Positions 8,786-17,789 of a DNA stretch of 64,000 bases are shown here, piece after piece (positions within the stretch are counted from its first letter, which is position 1; each line of letters starts with the position of its first letter). A model generated the notes under the pieces. It was not told the DNA's origin, searched no databases, and worked only from the letters and a program-made list of their open reading frames with translations. Origin of the DNA: Methanosalsum zhilinae DSM 4017. Its GTDB lineage: Archaea > Halobacteriota > Methanosarcinia > Methanosarcinales > Methanosarcinaceae. Location: the NCBI RefSeq assembly GCF_000217995.1, contig NC_015676.1, forward strand, positions 1,843,708 to 1,907,707. Direction: 5' to 3'. Made by a program: the position numbers and the translations under genes.

Positions 8786-9685
8786 ATGGAATTCAGCCTG
8801 TATAAGTATCTGGACTCTTTTGTAAAGAGTAAGAGCAATAAAGAGATCATTGCCATACCATTGGCAGTATTTGTTATCGCAATCATCATCCTGTCCTTTA
8901 CGTTTGCAACTACAGGTGCGCCTGTAGAACTTGGAATGGAATTCCAGGGCGGAACTCAGATAACCATTGAAACCGATGAAACATCACAGGCTCTTGAAGA
9001 AAGATATTCAGAATACCCTATAAACAGTGTACGTATAACAGGCGACAGGGCCATTCTGCAGTTTGGTCCAATGGATAGAGAAACCTATGAAAGTCTTGAG
9101 GGAGAGATAAGGCAAGCATATACTTCAATTGATATCAAGCTGATCGGAGCAGTGTATGGCCAGGACCTTCAGATACAGGCCCTTCAGGCCCTGATAATCT
9201 CCTTTATAGGAATGGCGATCATTGTCTTTTTAATATTCAAAACATCTGTTCCTTCAATGGTAGTAATATTATCCGCAACATCTGATATTGCAATTGCTCT
9301 TGCTTTTATGAACATTGCCGGTATTGAGCTTACCCTTGGGACTGTTGCAGCATTGCTCATGATAATCGGTTATTCTGTAGACAGTGACATTCTGTTAAAC
9401 ACCAGGATTTTAAAGCGCAGAGGCAGTACAGATGAGAAAGTATCAAGGGCCATGGAAACCGGTCTTACCATGACCACCACAACCCTTGCCGCCCTGGTTG
9501 TAATGTATCTTGTATCCACATATCCCCATGTTGTGGTTTCATCACTTACTCCCATCAGCCTGCTCTCGGAAATATCCATAGTTCTGATATTTGGACTGGT
9601 AGCTGACATAATGAACACATGGATGCTGAATACAGGAATACTTCGATGGTATGTGGACAAACCTGGAAGGAGGCTTAAGGCATGA
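8786..9685 (+). CDS. secF: Protein translocase subunit SecF
   Basis: SecF, with SecD, assists Sec-dependent protein export at the membrane. The 299 residues have one N-terminal transmembrane helix, an external domain with LGMEFQGGTQITIE near 50 (the family's conserved FQGG segment), then five helices from about residue 130 including IIGYSVDSDILLNTRILKR and TGLTMTTTTLAAL. The order secF-secD, with secF first, is the usual archaeal arrangement. Its TGA overlaps the secD ATG by 4 bases. A GGAG lies 12 bases before the ATG. Confidence 0.93.
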   Translation: MEFSLYKYLDSFVKSKSNKEIIAIPLAVFVIAIIILSFTFATTGAPVELGMEFQGGTQITIETDETSQALEERYSEYPINSVRITGDRAILQFGPMDRETYESLEGEIRQAYTSIDIKLIGAVYGQDLQIQALQALIISFIGMAIIVFLIFKTSVPSMVVILSATSDIAIALAFMNIAGIELTLGTVAALLMIIGYSVDSDILLNTRILKRRGSTDEKVSRAMETGLTMTTTTLAALVVMYLVSTYPHVVVSSLTPISLLSEISIVLIFGLVADIMNTWMLNTGILRWYVDKPGRRLKA

Positions 9686-11385
9686 ACTCAAAAGATGAAG
9701 AGCCTCCTGGACTGCTGAAAGATTTCCGTGTAAGAATATTTATAATTGTACTTCTGCTTGCAGTTATTGCAATACAGCCATGGTATTCTTCAGATGAAGG
9801 ATTTACCTCAAACCTTCAGTATGGACTTGATCTGGAAGGCGGTTCATGGCTGCAGTTGAGACTTGCAGGTGGTGTGGCACAGCTTGATGCAGACCCTGGA
9901 GAACTGGTCAAAGAAATGATCGAATCCATTACAGGAGAAGATGTTACCATTGAAGAGGTGAGACCGGCTACGGGTACCAATGGTGAAACATACATCAGGT
10001 TCACCACTACCGCGGAGCTGATGCAGTTCGAGCTGGAAAGGCTTGGCATGAGTGATGTGTCCATCAGTCAGGATAACGGACTAACAGTTGTTGAAGTTAC
10101 ATCCACTACTGAAAGACTGATACTTTCCTATCTCTCAGAGACTCTGGATACCGAAGTTGTAACATTTACAGAACCCGATGGAACATACTATGAGATCAGA
10201 TCCGAAATAACCCAGGAAGAGCTTGAGGAACTGATGAACAGGGTTGGAGGATCCATTGTCAGGGACGAGGACGGCAATCCGATATTCAGGGAAGGAGTTA
10301 CAAGAGAAACCCGCGACCTGACCCAGAAGATACTCAGCGACAAGATGAATGCCATGGGCTTGAAGGATATTCCGGTCAGGACTGTTGGTGATGATTATAT
10401 ACTAATTGATTTTGCCGGTATAGACCTTGCAACCGCCCGTGAAATTACCGAACAGCCTGGCAGATTCGAAATGCGAATACAGGTTGATGAGCAGAGAACA
10501 CGTCATGTGCTTTACGGGGATGATGTGGTCAGTGTAGGAATGCCTGCATTCCATGATGAACAGTGGCATACACCATTCAGGCTGAACGAAGAAGGAGCAC
10601 GTAAGCTTCAGCAGGTTGCAATTGAGACAGGGGCTGTGGATAATCCTACAGCTCACCACCTTATAATGTACCTTGATGACGATGAGATCTACAGTGCCCC
10701 GCTAAGCTTCTCAGCTGCCCGAAGCCTTAAAGAAGCACCAATATATTCCTGGCAGGCATCAACCGGAGGAGACGAAGATAGCAGGGAGAGGGCAGAACAG
10801 CTCCAGATACACCTTCGTGCAGGTGCTCTTCCTGTCAATGTTGAGATCATAGGTGCAGGTCAGGTTGATGCAACCCTTGGTCAGCAGTTTAAGAGCCAGT
10901 CTCTTATTGTAGGACTTTTTGCGCTGTTTGCAGTTGCTTCTGCTGTGTTTATAAAATACAGAAGGAAGGAAATACTTGTACCCATGGTAGGAATATCCAT
11001 TGCTGAAGTTGTGATGATACTTGGGTTTGCAGCTGCGATCGGCTGGCAGCTCGACCTTCCAAGCATAGCTGCAATTATTGCAGTGATAGGTACCGGAATT
11101 GATCACCTGATAATCATCACAGATGAGGTGCTGTACGAAGGTAAGCTACCGCCAACCAAGGTATACCTTGCAAGGATCACAAAGGCCTTTGCTATAATCA
11201 TGGGAGCTGCTGCAACAACAACTGTGGCAATGGCGCCACTGGTAGTACTTGGGTTTGGAGCACTTCAGGGTTTTGCATTAACCACCATTGTAGGTGTAAT
11301 GCTAGGTGTATTCATTGCCAGACCGGTCTACGGCAAGGTTATAAAGAAGGTTCTTGAAGACTCTGAAAAATCAGCAGCCAGCTAA
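9682..11385 (+). CDS. secD: Protein translocase subunit SecD
   Basis: Partner of SecF in the export machinery. The 567 residues have an N-terminal transmembrane helix, the LQYGLDLEGGSWLQL signature near 47, a large external domain up to about 400, including LSDKMNAMGLKD, and five C-terminal helices with GIDHLIIITDE and AFAIIMGAAATTTVAM. Large external domains of this size are usual for archaeal SecD. It is coupled to secF by the ATGA overlap, and the clamp-loader gene begins 17 bases later, so the operon may continue. Confidence 0.93.
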   Translation: MNSKDEEPPGLLKDFRVRIFIIVLLLAVIAIQPWYSSDEGFTSNLQYGLDLEGGSWLQLRLAGGVAQLDADPGELVKEMIESITGEDVTIEEVRPATGTNGETYIRFTTTAELMQFELERLGMSDVSISQDNGLTVVEVTSTTERLILSYLSETLDTEVVTFTEPDGTYYEIRSEITQEELEELMNRVGGSIVRDEDGNPIFREGVTRETRDLTQKILSDKMNAMGLKDIPVRTVGDDYILIDFAGIDLATAREITEQPGRFEMRIQVDEQRTRHVLYGDDVVSVGMPAFHDEQWHTPFRLNEEGARKLQQVAIETGAVDNPTAHHLIMYLDDDEIYSAPLSFSAARSLKEAPIYSWQASTGGDEDSRERAEQLQIHLRAGALPVNVEIIGAGQVDATLGQQFKSQSLIVGLFALFAVASAVFIKYRRKEILVPMVGISIAEVVMILGFAAAIGWQLDLPSIAAIIAVIGTGIDHLIIITDEVLYEGKLPPTKVYLARITKAFAIIMGAAATTTVAMAPLVVLGFGALQGFALTTIVGVMLGVFIARPVYGKVIKKVLEDSEKSAAS

Positions 11386-11402
11386 TTCGGAGCAGGTCTT
11401 AA

Positions 11403-12434
11403 ATGGAAACAGGTAATGATATATGGACTGTTAAATATCGACCACGTTCCCTGGCAGATATTGCAGGAAATGAAAAAACGGTGGATCTTCTCAACCAGCT
11501 GGTAGAATCGAATAATCTGCCACACCTGGTTTTCCACGGTTCATCAGGTACGGGTAAATCATCAGCTGCCTTTGCTCTTGCACATGATCTCTATGGAACT
11601 GAATACGAACGAAATTTTACATACTTTAATGCTTCTGATTTTTTTGATATGGGTAAAAGATATATTGTCCGGGATAAAAGGTTCAGACGTATTATAGGTA
11701 CCGATGATCCAAAAAAAGTGAGAGTTAGTGTCATTTCCATCTTCAAACAGGTTGTCAATGAATATGCAAGTATGAGTCCTATTGACCATGACTACAAGAT
11801 CATTTTCATTGATAATGCAGAATCTCTGGATTCAAATTCACAGCATGCCCTTAGGAGAATCATGGAAAGGTATACATCGGCCACCCGATTCATTCTTGCT
11901 ACAACCCAGCCTTCAAAATTGATATCACCTCTCAGATCGAGAGGACTGCAGCTATACTTTTCCCATGTACCTGAAAAGAAATTCATTGAACACATGGAAA
12001 ACATTGCACTATCTGAAAACATGAAAGTTATGGATAGTGGACTGGAAGCACTTTTTTATCATTCTAAGGGGAATATAGAAAAAGGAATTATCACACTTCA
12101 GCTGGCATCTACATTCACTGATGGATCAGATATCAATCAGGAGCATATATACGAAGCAGTCCTAAACCAGGTACATGAAAACATAATTCCCCTATTTGAA
12201 GCAGCTATTTCAGGAAATGTTCAAGAAGCCAGGAAAATTATTGATACCTTACTTATTGACAGCGGGATGTCAGGTGCTGAAATAATTGAACATCTATATC
12301 ATACCCTCATTGAATCCAATGAGCAGGACAGGGATATTGCCAGAATGATGACTGTTATTGCAATTACTGATTACAGAATGATCAATGCTGCCAACGACAG
12401 GATACAGCTGGAGAACATGATCGCAAACTTTTGA
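11403..12434 (+). CDS. Replication factor C small-subunit-like protein, second type
   Basis: AAA+ clamp-loader protein that would help load the PCNA sliding clamp. The 343 residues start with the RFC signature WTVKYRPRSLADIAGNE, have Walker A GSSGTGKS at 46-53 and the C-terminal collar from about 230. Two motifs deviate. Walker B reads DNAE at 137-140 instead of DEAD, which removes the catalytic glutamate. The SRC motif is SRG at 179-181 but keeps the arginine finger. It therefore looks like the divergent second small subunit (RfcB-like) found in Methanosarcinales rather than the main ATPase subunit. It lies 17 bases after secD. Confidence 0.82.
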   Translation: METGNDIWTVKYRPRSLADIAGNEKTVDLLNQLVESNNLPHLVFHGSSGTGKSSAAFALAHDLYGTEYERNFTYFNASDFFDMGKRYIVRDKRFRRIIGTDDPKKVRVSVISIFKQVVNEYASMSPIDHDYKIIFIDNAESLDSNSQHALRRIMERYTSATRFILATTQPSKLISPLRSRGLQLYFSHVPEKKFIEHMENIALSENMKVMDSGLEALFYHSKGNIEKGIITLQLASTFTDGSDINQEHIYEAVLNQVHENIIPLFEAAISGNVQEARKIIDTLLIDSGMSGAEIIEHLYHTLIESNEQDRDIARMMTVIAITDYRMINAANDRIQLENMIANF

Positions 12435-12465
12435 TTATCCTAAAATTGACTAAAACACAGATACA

Positions 12466-14109
12466 ATGCCTGAGAACACACACCAGAAACATCTTGCATG
12501 CAGAGAACTTCTTGAAATGGTACTTGATGGATCCATCTCCAGCACACTTGAGTTAAATGCTGCAAAGAAAAGGGTTAGCCAAAAATATAAATTACCTACA
12601 CTTCCGAGTAATCCTGATATCACCATGGCAGGAAATGAAGCCGAACAGAAAAAAGCTCGGGAAATACTTAGAAGAAAACCAGTGCGTACCATCTCCGGTG
12701 TAGCAGTAATTGCAGCAATGACCTCACCTGCGCCCTGTCCACATGGAGCATGTGTTCCCTGTCCTGGCGGACCAGATTCACGATTTAATTCACCCCAGAG
12801 CTATATGGGCCAGGAGCCTGCTGCCATGCGAGCAATCCACCACAATTATGACCCCTATTCCTCAGTTACATCCAGACTCACGCAGCTTCAGGAGATCGGA
12901 CATGACATCCATAAGGCAGAGCTTATAGTCATGGGAGGTACCTTTACCTCACGTTCACTGGATTATCAGGAATGGTTCACAAAGCGCTGTCTTGAAGCAA
13001 TGAATGATTACTATGGTAAAGATTGGAGGGATGGTGTAGGTTCCGGCAACACTTTATATATAACATTGGAAACTGTCCAGAAAGCAAACGAGGTGGCTGC
13101 TGTAAGAAATACAGGCATTACCTTTGAAACCAGACCGGACTGGGCAAGAAAAGAACATGTGGACAGAATGCTAAAACTGGGTGCCACAAAGGTTGAGATA
13201 GGAGTTCAGAGCATCTATAACTATGTACTTACCAGAATTAACCGGGGACATACAGTTGAAGATACCATTGAAGCAAACAGGATACTCAGGGACAGCGGAC
13301 TGAAGGTAGGATTTCATATGATGCCACATCTGCCTGGTATGAGCACTGAAAGGGATCTTCGCAGTTTCAGAACACTTTTTGAAGATTCAAGATTTATGCC
13401 CGATTATCTAAAGATATATCCCACCCTTGTTACTGAAGGAACAAAACTGTACGATATGTGGAAACAGGGAGAATACAAACCACCGGATGATGTACAGAGT
13501 GCACAGCTTCTTGCAGATATCAAAGAATGTCTTCCGGAATGGGTCAGATTGCAGCGTATTCAGAGAGATATTCCGGCACATCAGATATTTGCAGGTAACC
13601 GGAAAAGCAATATCCGCCAGCTGGCCAGAAACATTCTGGACCAGAGAGGAGCAAAATGCAGATGTATAAGATGCAGGGAAGTGGGACACAGAATATTACA
13701 GGGCAGTGAACCTGACCCTTCAAACATAGAAATGAGAGTTCAGAAATACCAGGCATGCGGCGGTACTGAACATTTCATTACATTTGAAGACACAGTCCAG
13801 GATCTCCTGGTAGGATTTCTAAGACTTCGATTTCCTGCATTACCCCACAGACCTGAACTTGAAAATGCTGCAGTTGTCAGAGAACTTCATGTATACGGAT
13901 CAATGGTACCTGTTGGCCAGAAGGCCGGTGAGAGAGACTGGCAGCACAGAGGATACGGAACCGAACTGCTGGAACATGCAGAATCAATCGCAGAGGAGGC
14001 AGGCTACAACAAACTGGCCATAATCAGTGGTATTGGAGTCAGGGATTACTATCGTAAACTTGGATATGAATCTGATGGGCCATATATGTCCAGAGAACTG
14101 AATCATTGA
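12466..14109 (+). CDS. elp3: tRNA uridine(34) 5-carboxymethyl modification enzyme Elp3, radical SAM/acetyltransferase
   Basis: Archaeal Elp3 modifies U34 in tRNA anticodons using acetyl-CoA and radical SAM chemistry. The 547 residues show the cluster motif CPHGACVPC with cysteines 91, 96 and 99. The radical SAM barrel follows, with TFETRPDW and KVEIGVQS. A Zn-binding CRCIRC lies near 400, and the C-terminal GNAT domain has QHRGYGTELLEHAESIA and RDYYRKLGYES. Full length with all domains present. Archaea have no Elongator complex, so it acts alone. It starts 31 bases after the clamp-loader gene. Confidence 0.94.
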   Translation: MPENTHQKHLACRELLEMVLDGSISSTLELNAAKKRVSQKYKLPTLPSNPDITMAGNEAEQKKAREILRRKPVRTISGVAVIAAMTSPAPCPHGACVPCPGGPDSRFNSPQSYMGQEPAAMRAIHHNYDPYSSVTSRLTQLQEIGHDIHKAELIVMGGTFTSRSLDYQEWFTKRCLEAMNDYYGKDWRDGVGSGNTLYITLETVQKANEVAAVRNTGITFETRPDWARKEHVDRMLKLGATKVEIGVQSIYNYVLTRINRGHTVEDTIEANRILRDSGLKVGFHMMPHLPGMSTERDLRSFRTLFEDSRFMPDYLKIYPTLVTEGTKLYDMWKQGEYKPPDDVQSAQLLADIKECLPEWVRLQRIQRDIPAHQIFAGNRKSNIRQLARNILDQRGAKCRCIRCREVGHRILQGSEPDPSNIEMRVQKYQACGGTEHFITFEDTVQDLLVGFLRLRFPALPHRPELENAAVVRELHVYGSMVPVGQKAGERDWQHRGYGTELLEHAESIAEEAGYNKLAIISGIGVRDYYRKLGYESDGPYMSRELNH

Positions 14110-14196
14110 CCTAATATCAATTATTTTATATTGAAATCTATTTATATATTATTTTGAGTATAGTAATTCACTAAAAATAAGCTATCCGGGATTTAA

Positions 14197-14535
14197 ATGT
14201 GTGAAAGCGAAACCATTGAGATGATATTAAAGAATCTCACAGAAATGAATGAAAAGCTGGATAAATTAATACAGCTAAAAACAGATATTAATGAAAAAAG
14301 TAATTCTGAAAAGGTTTCACTTGATGTGATGACACTGATATCACTCCCGGATCATCTGCGAACAACTGCTGCCACCTTATTTGAACTTGGAACAGCAACT
14401 GCGGATTCTGTAGCTGAAGTCACACAGAAGGAAAGAGCTGTTGAAAGCAATTATCTAAACCAGCTGGTCCGGATGGGACATGTCAGAAAACAGAGAACGG
14501 GGCGCAAGGTATACTTTTCCATCAGGGAGAACTGA
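14197..14535 (+). CDS. Small winged-helix regulator with N-terminal coiled coil
   Basis: This 112-residue protein has an N-terminal helix (ILKNLTEMNEKLDKLIQLK) that looks like a dimerising coiled coil. A winged helix of ArsR/MarR/TrmB type follows in the second half: the segment LRTTAATLFELGTATADSV, then a recognition region with ESNYLNQLVRMGHVRKQRTGRKVYFSI. There is no metal-binding cysteine pair. The target is unknown; the ATPase gene 180 bases downstream on the same strand is the obvious candidate. Confidence 0.65.
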   Translation: MCESETIEMILKNLTEMNEKLDKLIQLKTDINEKSNSEKVSLDVMTLISLPDHLRTTAATLFELGTATADSVAEVTQKERAVESNYLNQLVRMGHVRKQRTGRKVYFSIREN

Positions 14536-14715
14536 AAATCCTGAATATTCACATAGATTGAAATGGTCCATAAATTTCTTTCGCATATGGAATGTTTTAC
14601 CCGTTCCAAAGCCCTGCAAAACATGGGCGATAATTTGGGAGATTATCTAAAAATTATATGGGTCCGGCATTATCCAATACATATAGAGAATACAAATTTA
14701 TTACGTAGGTGTTAT

Positions 14716-15468
14716 ATGAGCTTAACAATAGCGGTACACTCAAGCAAAGGCGGAACCGGAAAAACGAGTATTGCAATAAATCTTGCAGGAGCATATCTAT
14801 CTGCAGGTAAAAGTGTTTGTATAATGGACATGGATTCAAAAGGACCATCCATGCACACATTCTTTGACCTCGATCCAGAATGCTATATAAATGATTATGT
14901 GCTGGGCAATTGCAGTACAGAAGAAATGATGCATAAGATTGACACTATAGACACCTCCGGAGAACTATATGTTGGATTTTCAGACCCTGACATTGCTTCC
15001 ATAAGAGAGTTTTCTACAATGGACCGGAAATGGCAGACAAGGATCCTGAAAAGAATGATTGATGCAAAAAAGGATCTCTATTCTGCAGGAATTGACGTGG
15101 TCATTCTGGATACAAGCCCGGGCGTGGAATTCGGGTCAGTTAATGCAGTAGCGGTTTCTGATTTTGTATTAATTACAATCAAGCCCAATATGATATGTTT
15201 TAATAGTATAGAGCAGGTCATTAACGGAATATATTTGATGCTGGACAAGAAATGCGCTATTGTTGAAAATATGTGTCCAGCAGATCATTTTTCCAGGGTC
15301 ATTTCTTCAGACCTGTTTGATATACCGGTAATGGAATCAATATCCTGCATGTGTGATGTGGCTTGCAGAACCGATGATGAAATACTTACCATAAACGATC
15401 CCCAGCATCCATATTCAAAGTCAGTGTTCAAAATTGCAGAAAAAATTGAAAAATACATTGAAGATTAA
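14716..15468 (+). CDS. MinD/ParA-like P-loop ATPase
   Basis: This 250-residue ATPase has a deviant Walker A SKGGTGKTS near 10-18, the switch segment DMDSKGPS and a Walker B-like VVILDTSPGVEFGS. It belongs to the SIMIBI class (MinD, ParA, CooC). The start is ATG 14716, after a GTAGGTG ribosome site; the open frame continues upstream over a promoter-like AATTATAT stretch and is not coding there. Near the C-terminus a SCMCDVAC segment puts three cysteines close together, and another cysteine is in ENMCPAD. This raises metal or Fe-S binding as in maturation ATPases, but that is inference. No partner such as MinE or ParB is nearby. Confidence 0.75.
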   Translation: MSLTIAVHSSKGGTGKTSIAINLAGAYLSAGKSVCIMDMDSKGPSMHTFFDLDPECYINDYVLGNCSTEEMMHKIDTIDTSGELYVGFSDPDIASIREFSTMDRKWQTRILKRMIDAKKDLYSAGIDVVILDTSPGVEFGSVNAVAVSDFVLITIKPNMICFNSIEQVINGIYLMLDKKCAIVENMCPADHFSRVISSDLFDIPVMESISCMCDVACRTDDEILTINDPQHPYSKSVFKIAEKIEKYIED

Positions 15469-15485
15469 GTTTCAAAAAAAATCAT

Positions 15486-16316
15486 TCATTTCTTCTTTTT
15501 TTCAGATTCTTCCTCAAGCATCTTCTTTACATCCTTTCTGATATAATCACACAGTTTTCGTTTTTTACTATTATCAGTTATATCTTCCACCAGGTGGATA
15601 TGCATAAAAGAGGAATATATTATTGAAATCAGAAGGTACATAACCAGTGCTGCTACAAATGCCAGTATAAAACGTTCAATGGGATAGATGAAAATAACAG
15701 CACTGTAGGCATCCACAGGTATGTCCAGTAATATCTGGGCCATAATGCTTCCTGCCATATGATCGGACAATGCAGCAATAACAGATGTCATAAGTAAAAT
15801 TGCGAAAGTATGGAATCCAATTCCTCTGGCATTATCCCATAAACGGGTGCGAACCAGCAAAAACAATATAAGAATTGCAATATGGAACCAGGGATAATAA
15901 AACACTTCTCTTCCAGCATCTAAGAGATACCATAAGAATATCAGGGATGTATAGATGAGAAGTGCGATTCTTTCTTTTCTTCTTATAATAAAACCTGCTA
16001 CAACCGATGAAATCACAACATACAGCGGGGAAATAAGAAAAAATGTATGGTATCCCAGTCTCTCAGGACTGGTGATAAAATGGGCAGAAATTCCCACAAA
16101 GGTTACCATTCCTCCAAGATAGGGACCAAGTAGCATACCGTTTAGAGGACCAAACACAGCAGTTGAGCTGATAATTGCACTCTCAACTCCTACTACATGA
16201 TCAAAATCAGGAAGCCAGCTTCCAAAATATGTCATGAGCAATGCAATTAACACATATATGATCTTAATGTTGCGAGATCTCATCAGTCTGTTGTGTAGTT
16301 CTATTGCCACCATCAT
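15486..16316 (-). CDS. Multispanning membrane protein, ECF transporter S-component-like
   Basis: The 276-residue protein has about six to seven hydrophobic helices and a charged C-terminal tail rich in lysine and glutamate. The segment FGPLNGMLLGPYLGGMVTF near residues 55-73 is the glycine-rich pattern seen in substrate-binding S components of energy-coupling-factor transporters. No EcfA or EcfT gene is adjacent, so it would share a general energising module or do something else. Substrate unknown. A TATA box lies about 20 bases before the ATG, so the mRNA is probably leaderless. Confidence 0.6.
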   Translation of the reverse strand: MMVAIELHNRLMRSRNIKIIYVLIALLMTYFGSWLPDFDHVVGVESAIISSTAVFGPLNGMLLGPYLGGMVTFVGISAHFITSPERLGYHTFFLISPLYVVISSVVAGFIIRRKERIALLIYTSLIFLWYLLDAGREVFYYPWFHIAILILFLLVRTRLWDNARGIGFHTFAILLMTSVIAALSDHMAGSIMAQILLDIPVDAYSAVIFIYPIERFILAFVAALVMYLLISIIYSSFMHIHLVEDITDNSKKRKLCDYIRKDVKKMLEEESEKKKK

Positions 16317-16330
16317 TCTATAAGAATGAA

Positions 16331-16340
16331 TCTTATAAAT
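16331..16340 (-). promoter_or_regulatory. TATA box placing transcription at the start codon (leaderless)
   Basis: Minus-strand TATTTATAAG centred near 16336. Archaeal initiation about 22-27 bases downstream falls at 16309-16314, on the ATG/ATG/GTG start cluster of the membrane-protein gene. No Shine-Dalgarno sequence is present. Confidence 0.45.
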
Positions 16341-16472
16341 ACACTCTTATCATGCTATCATTATTATGATCATCATTATTAAAATTTCATACAGAATCCT
16401 CTATCAATTAAGAATTTATCCCAATAATTTTATAAAGAACAATCTTTATATAGTAATTTGTATATACAGTAT

Positions 16473-16495
16473 TCTAGTAACTAGATAATTTTTTT
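16473..16495 (+). other. 13-bp palindrome followed by T7 run in the DUF1699 upstream region
   Basis: TCTAGT-A-ACTAGA at 16473-16485 is followed three bases later by seven T at 16489-16495 and then by TATA-like sequence. It could be an operator close to the promoter or a short-transcript terminator. The rest of the 235-base gap between the divergent genes is AT-rich with several TATA-like elements and no gene. Confidence 0.3.
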
Positions 16496-16551
16496 ATATA
16501 CATACATAAAAATGCTTTAAATATTGAAGAAACAAAAAGAGAGTGGTTATA

Positions 16552-16950
16552 ATGAAAATCAGAGTTGTAAGCTCAAAGGAAGAGATCAATACACTTGGCC
16601 CTGATGAAGAAATTGTTCATCTCGCATTCAGGCCCTCAAATACAGATATCTTTTCACTGGTTATGAAATGTCCGGATGTCAAGGCACTCCATATCCCTAG
16701 CTCCTACAAGAAAACAATATCCAAATCAGCCCAGATGTATTTGTCAATGCAGGGTATTGACCTTCTTGAAGGCGATGTGTGGGGTCACAGAAAAGACATA
16801 AATGAGTATTCTGAAGTATCCAGAAATGTGTTCAACCGTATAATAGAGTTAAGATCTGAAGGTCTTGCTGAAGATGTAATAGCCGACAAGATGGCAAAGG
16901 AAACAAGACTCAGTCAGGATTTTATAGAATTCCTGATGAAGCACGAATGA
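16552..16950 (+). CDS. DUF1699 family protein
   Basis: This 132-residue protein matches the Methanosarcinales-specific DUF1699 family through EEIVHLAFRPSNTDIFSLV, VKALHIPSSYKKTISKS and LLEGDVWGHRKDINEY. A helical tail follows with an HTH-like spacing (EGLAEDVIADKMAKETRLSQ). The start is ATG 16552; GAGTGGT upstream serves as ribosome site, and a GTG nine bases earlier lies inside that site. Function is unknown in the family. Confidence 0.8.
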   Translation: MKIRVVSSKEEINTLGPDEEIVHLAFRPSNTDIFSLVMKCPDVKALHIPSSYKKTISKSAQMYLSMQGIDLLEGDVWGHRKDINEYSEVSRNVFNRIIELRSEGLAEDVIADKMAKETRLSQDFIEFLMKHE

Positions 16951-17071
16951 TGCTGATACCATAATAGATGGACAGCAAATTATTTTTTCAGATATATGAT
17001 CTATATATCGACCTTTTTTCTGGAATTAGCAAAAGTAACAGTCATACCTCTATCAGCATATCTATATTAGG

Positions 17072-17491
17072 TTAATCTCCAACTATCTGAACTGTGACCT
17101 TTCTGTTTCTTGGCCTTACATCGAGATCTATCAAAATGATCTGCTGCCATGTCCCAAGTTCCACCTGGCCATCAATAATCGGAAAAGAGCAGTCCTGACC
17201 CAATAGAGCTGCTCGTATATGAGAGTGACCGTTCCCGTCATGCCAGCGCTGGTTATGAAAGTATTCAATATCCTGGGGAGCTAGTCTCTCAAGTGCATCC
17301 TTTAGGTCGGTTACAAGACCCGGTTCATATTCCAGAGTAGTAATAGCTACTGTGGAACCTGGAGTAAATACCAGGACTATCCCGTTCCTGATACCGGATA
17401 TCCCGACAGACTGAATCACGTCAGAAGTAATGTCCCTGATGTCATTATTTCCAGATGTTTCATAGTTCAGGCTTGCAGTCACTGCAGACAT
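17072..17491 (-). CDS. YjbQ/UPF0047 family protein
   Basis: Small enzyme-like protein of the YjbQ family, linked to a secondary thiamine-phosphate synthase activity in bacteria. The family residues are present: VLVFTPGSTVAITTLEYEPGLVTDL, HNQRWHDGNGHSHIRAALLG and ELGTWQQIILIDLD. The histidine cluster in the middle would bind a metal or phosphate. I choose ATG 17491 (139 residues, the usual family length) because AAGTGATC, complementary to the 16S tail, precedes it. An upstream GTG at 17498-17500 lies inside that site. It follows a small membrane-protein gene in the same direction. Confidence 0.88.
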   Translation of the reverse strand: MSAVTASLNYETSGNNDIRDITSDVIQSVGISGIRNGIVLVFTPGSTVAITTLEYEPGLVTDLKDALERLAPQDIEYFHNQRWHDGNGHSHIRAALLGQDCSFPIIDGQVELGTWQQIILIDLDVRPRNRKVTVQIVGD

Positions 17492-17500
17492 TTTGATCAC

Positions 17501-17683
17501 TTACTCAGGGATATTGGCAAGTTTTATGCCAACTACCGTAGTGACAAGTATAAATGCCAGCAGTGAGAGAACAAAACCTATGTTCTCCTGTGGGATGTTT
17601 GCCAGATTAACCGCTATCAGCAGCACAGTCAGAAGCAAAACCATGCCTACAGATGAGAGTATTTCAATATGCTGTTTCTTCAT
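17501..17683 (-). CDS. Small two-helix membrane protein
   Basis: A 60-residue protein from ATG 17683, with two hydrophobic helices (about 10-28 and 36-54) separated by NIPQEN. It ends IKLANIPE, so the phrase LANIP occurs twice, once after each helix. It lies 9 bases before yjbQ on the same strand. Family not recognised. A TTG start at 17695 would add four residues. Confidence 0.5.
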   Translation of the reverse strand: MKKQHIEILSSVGMVLLLTVLLIAVNLANIPQENIGFVLSLLAFILVTTVVGIKLANIPE

Positions 17684-17789
17684 TGTAGAATACAATAGAT
17701 GATTTACTACATCAATTTAACGCAGCTGAGAATGACAAATCTTAAAAGTGATATCTCACATCTATGAATCCAATTAGTGATGGAGCAAT

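Noticed and set aside
9963-10100. Possible separate domain-encoding start within secD
   Set aside because: The extracytoplasmic part is simply the large SecD periplasmic-type domain; reading frame and motifs are continuous.
14563-14715. 51-codon N-terminal extension of the MinD-like ATPase
   Set aside because: It covers promoter-like AT-rich DNA, has no ribosome site, and ATG 14716 has both a ribosome site and the correct family start.
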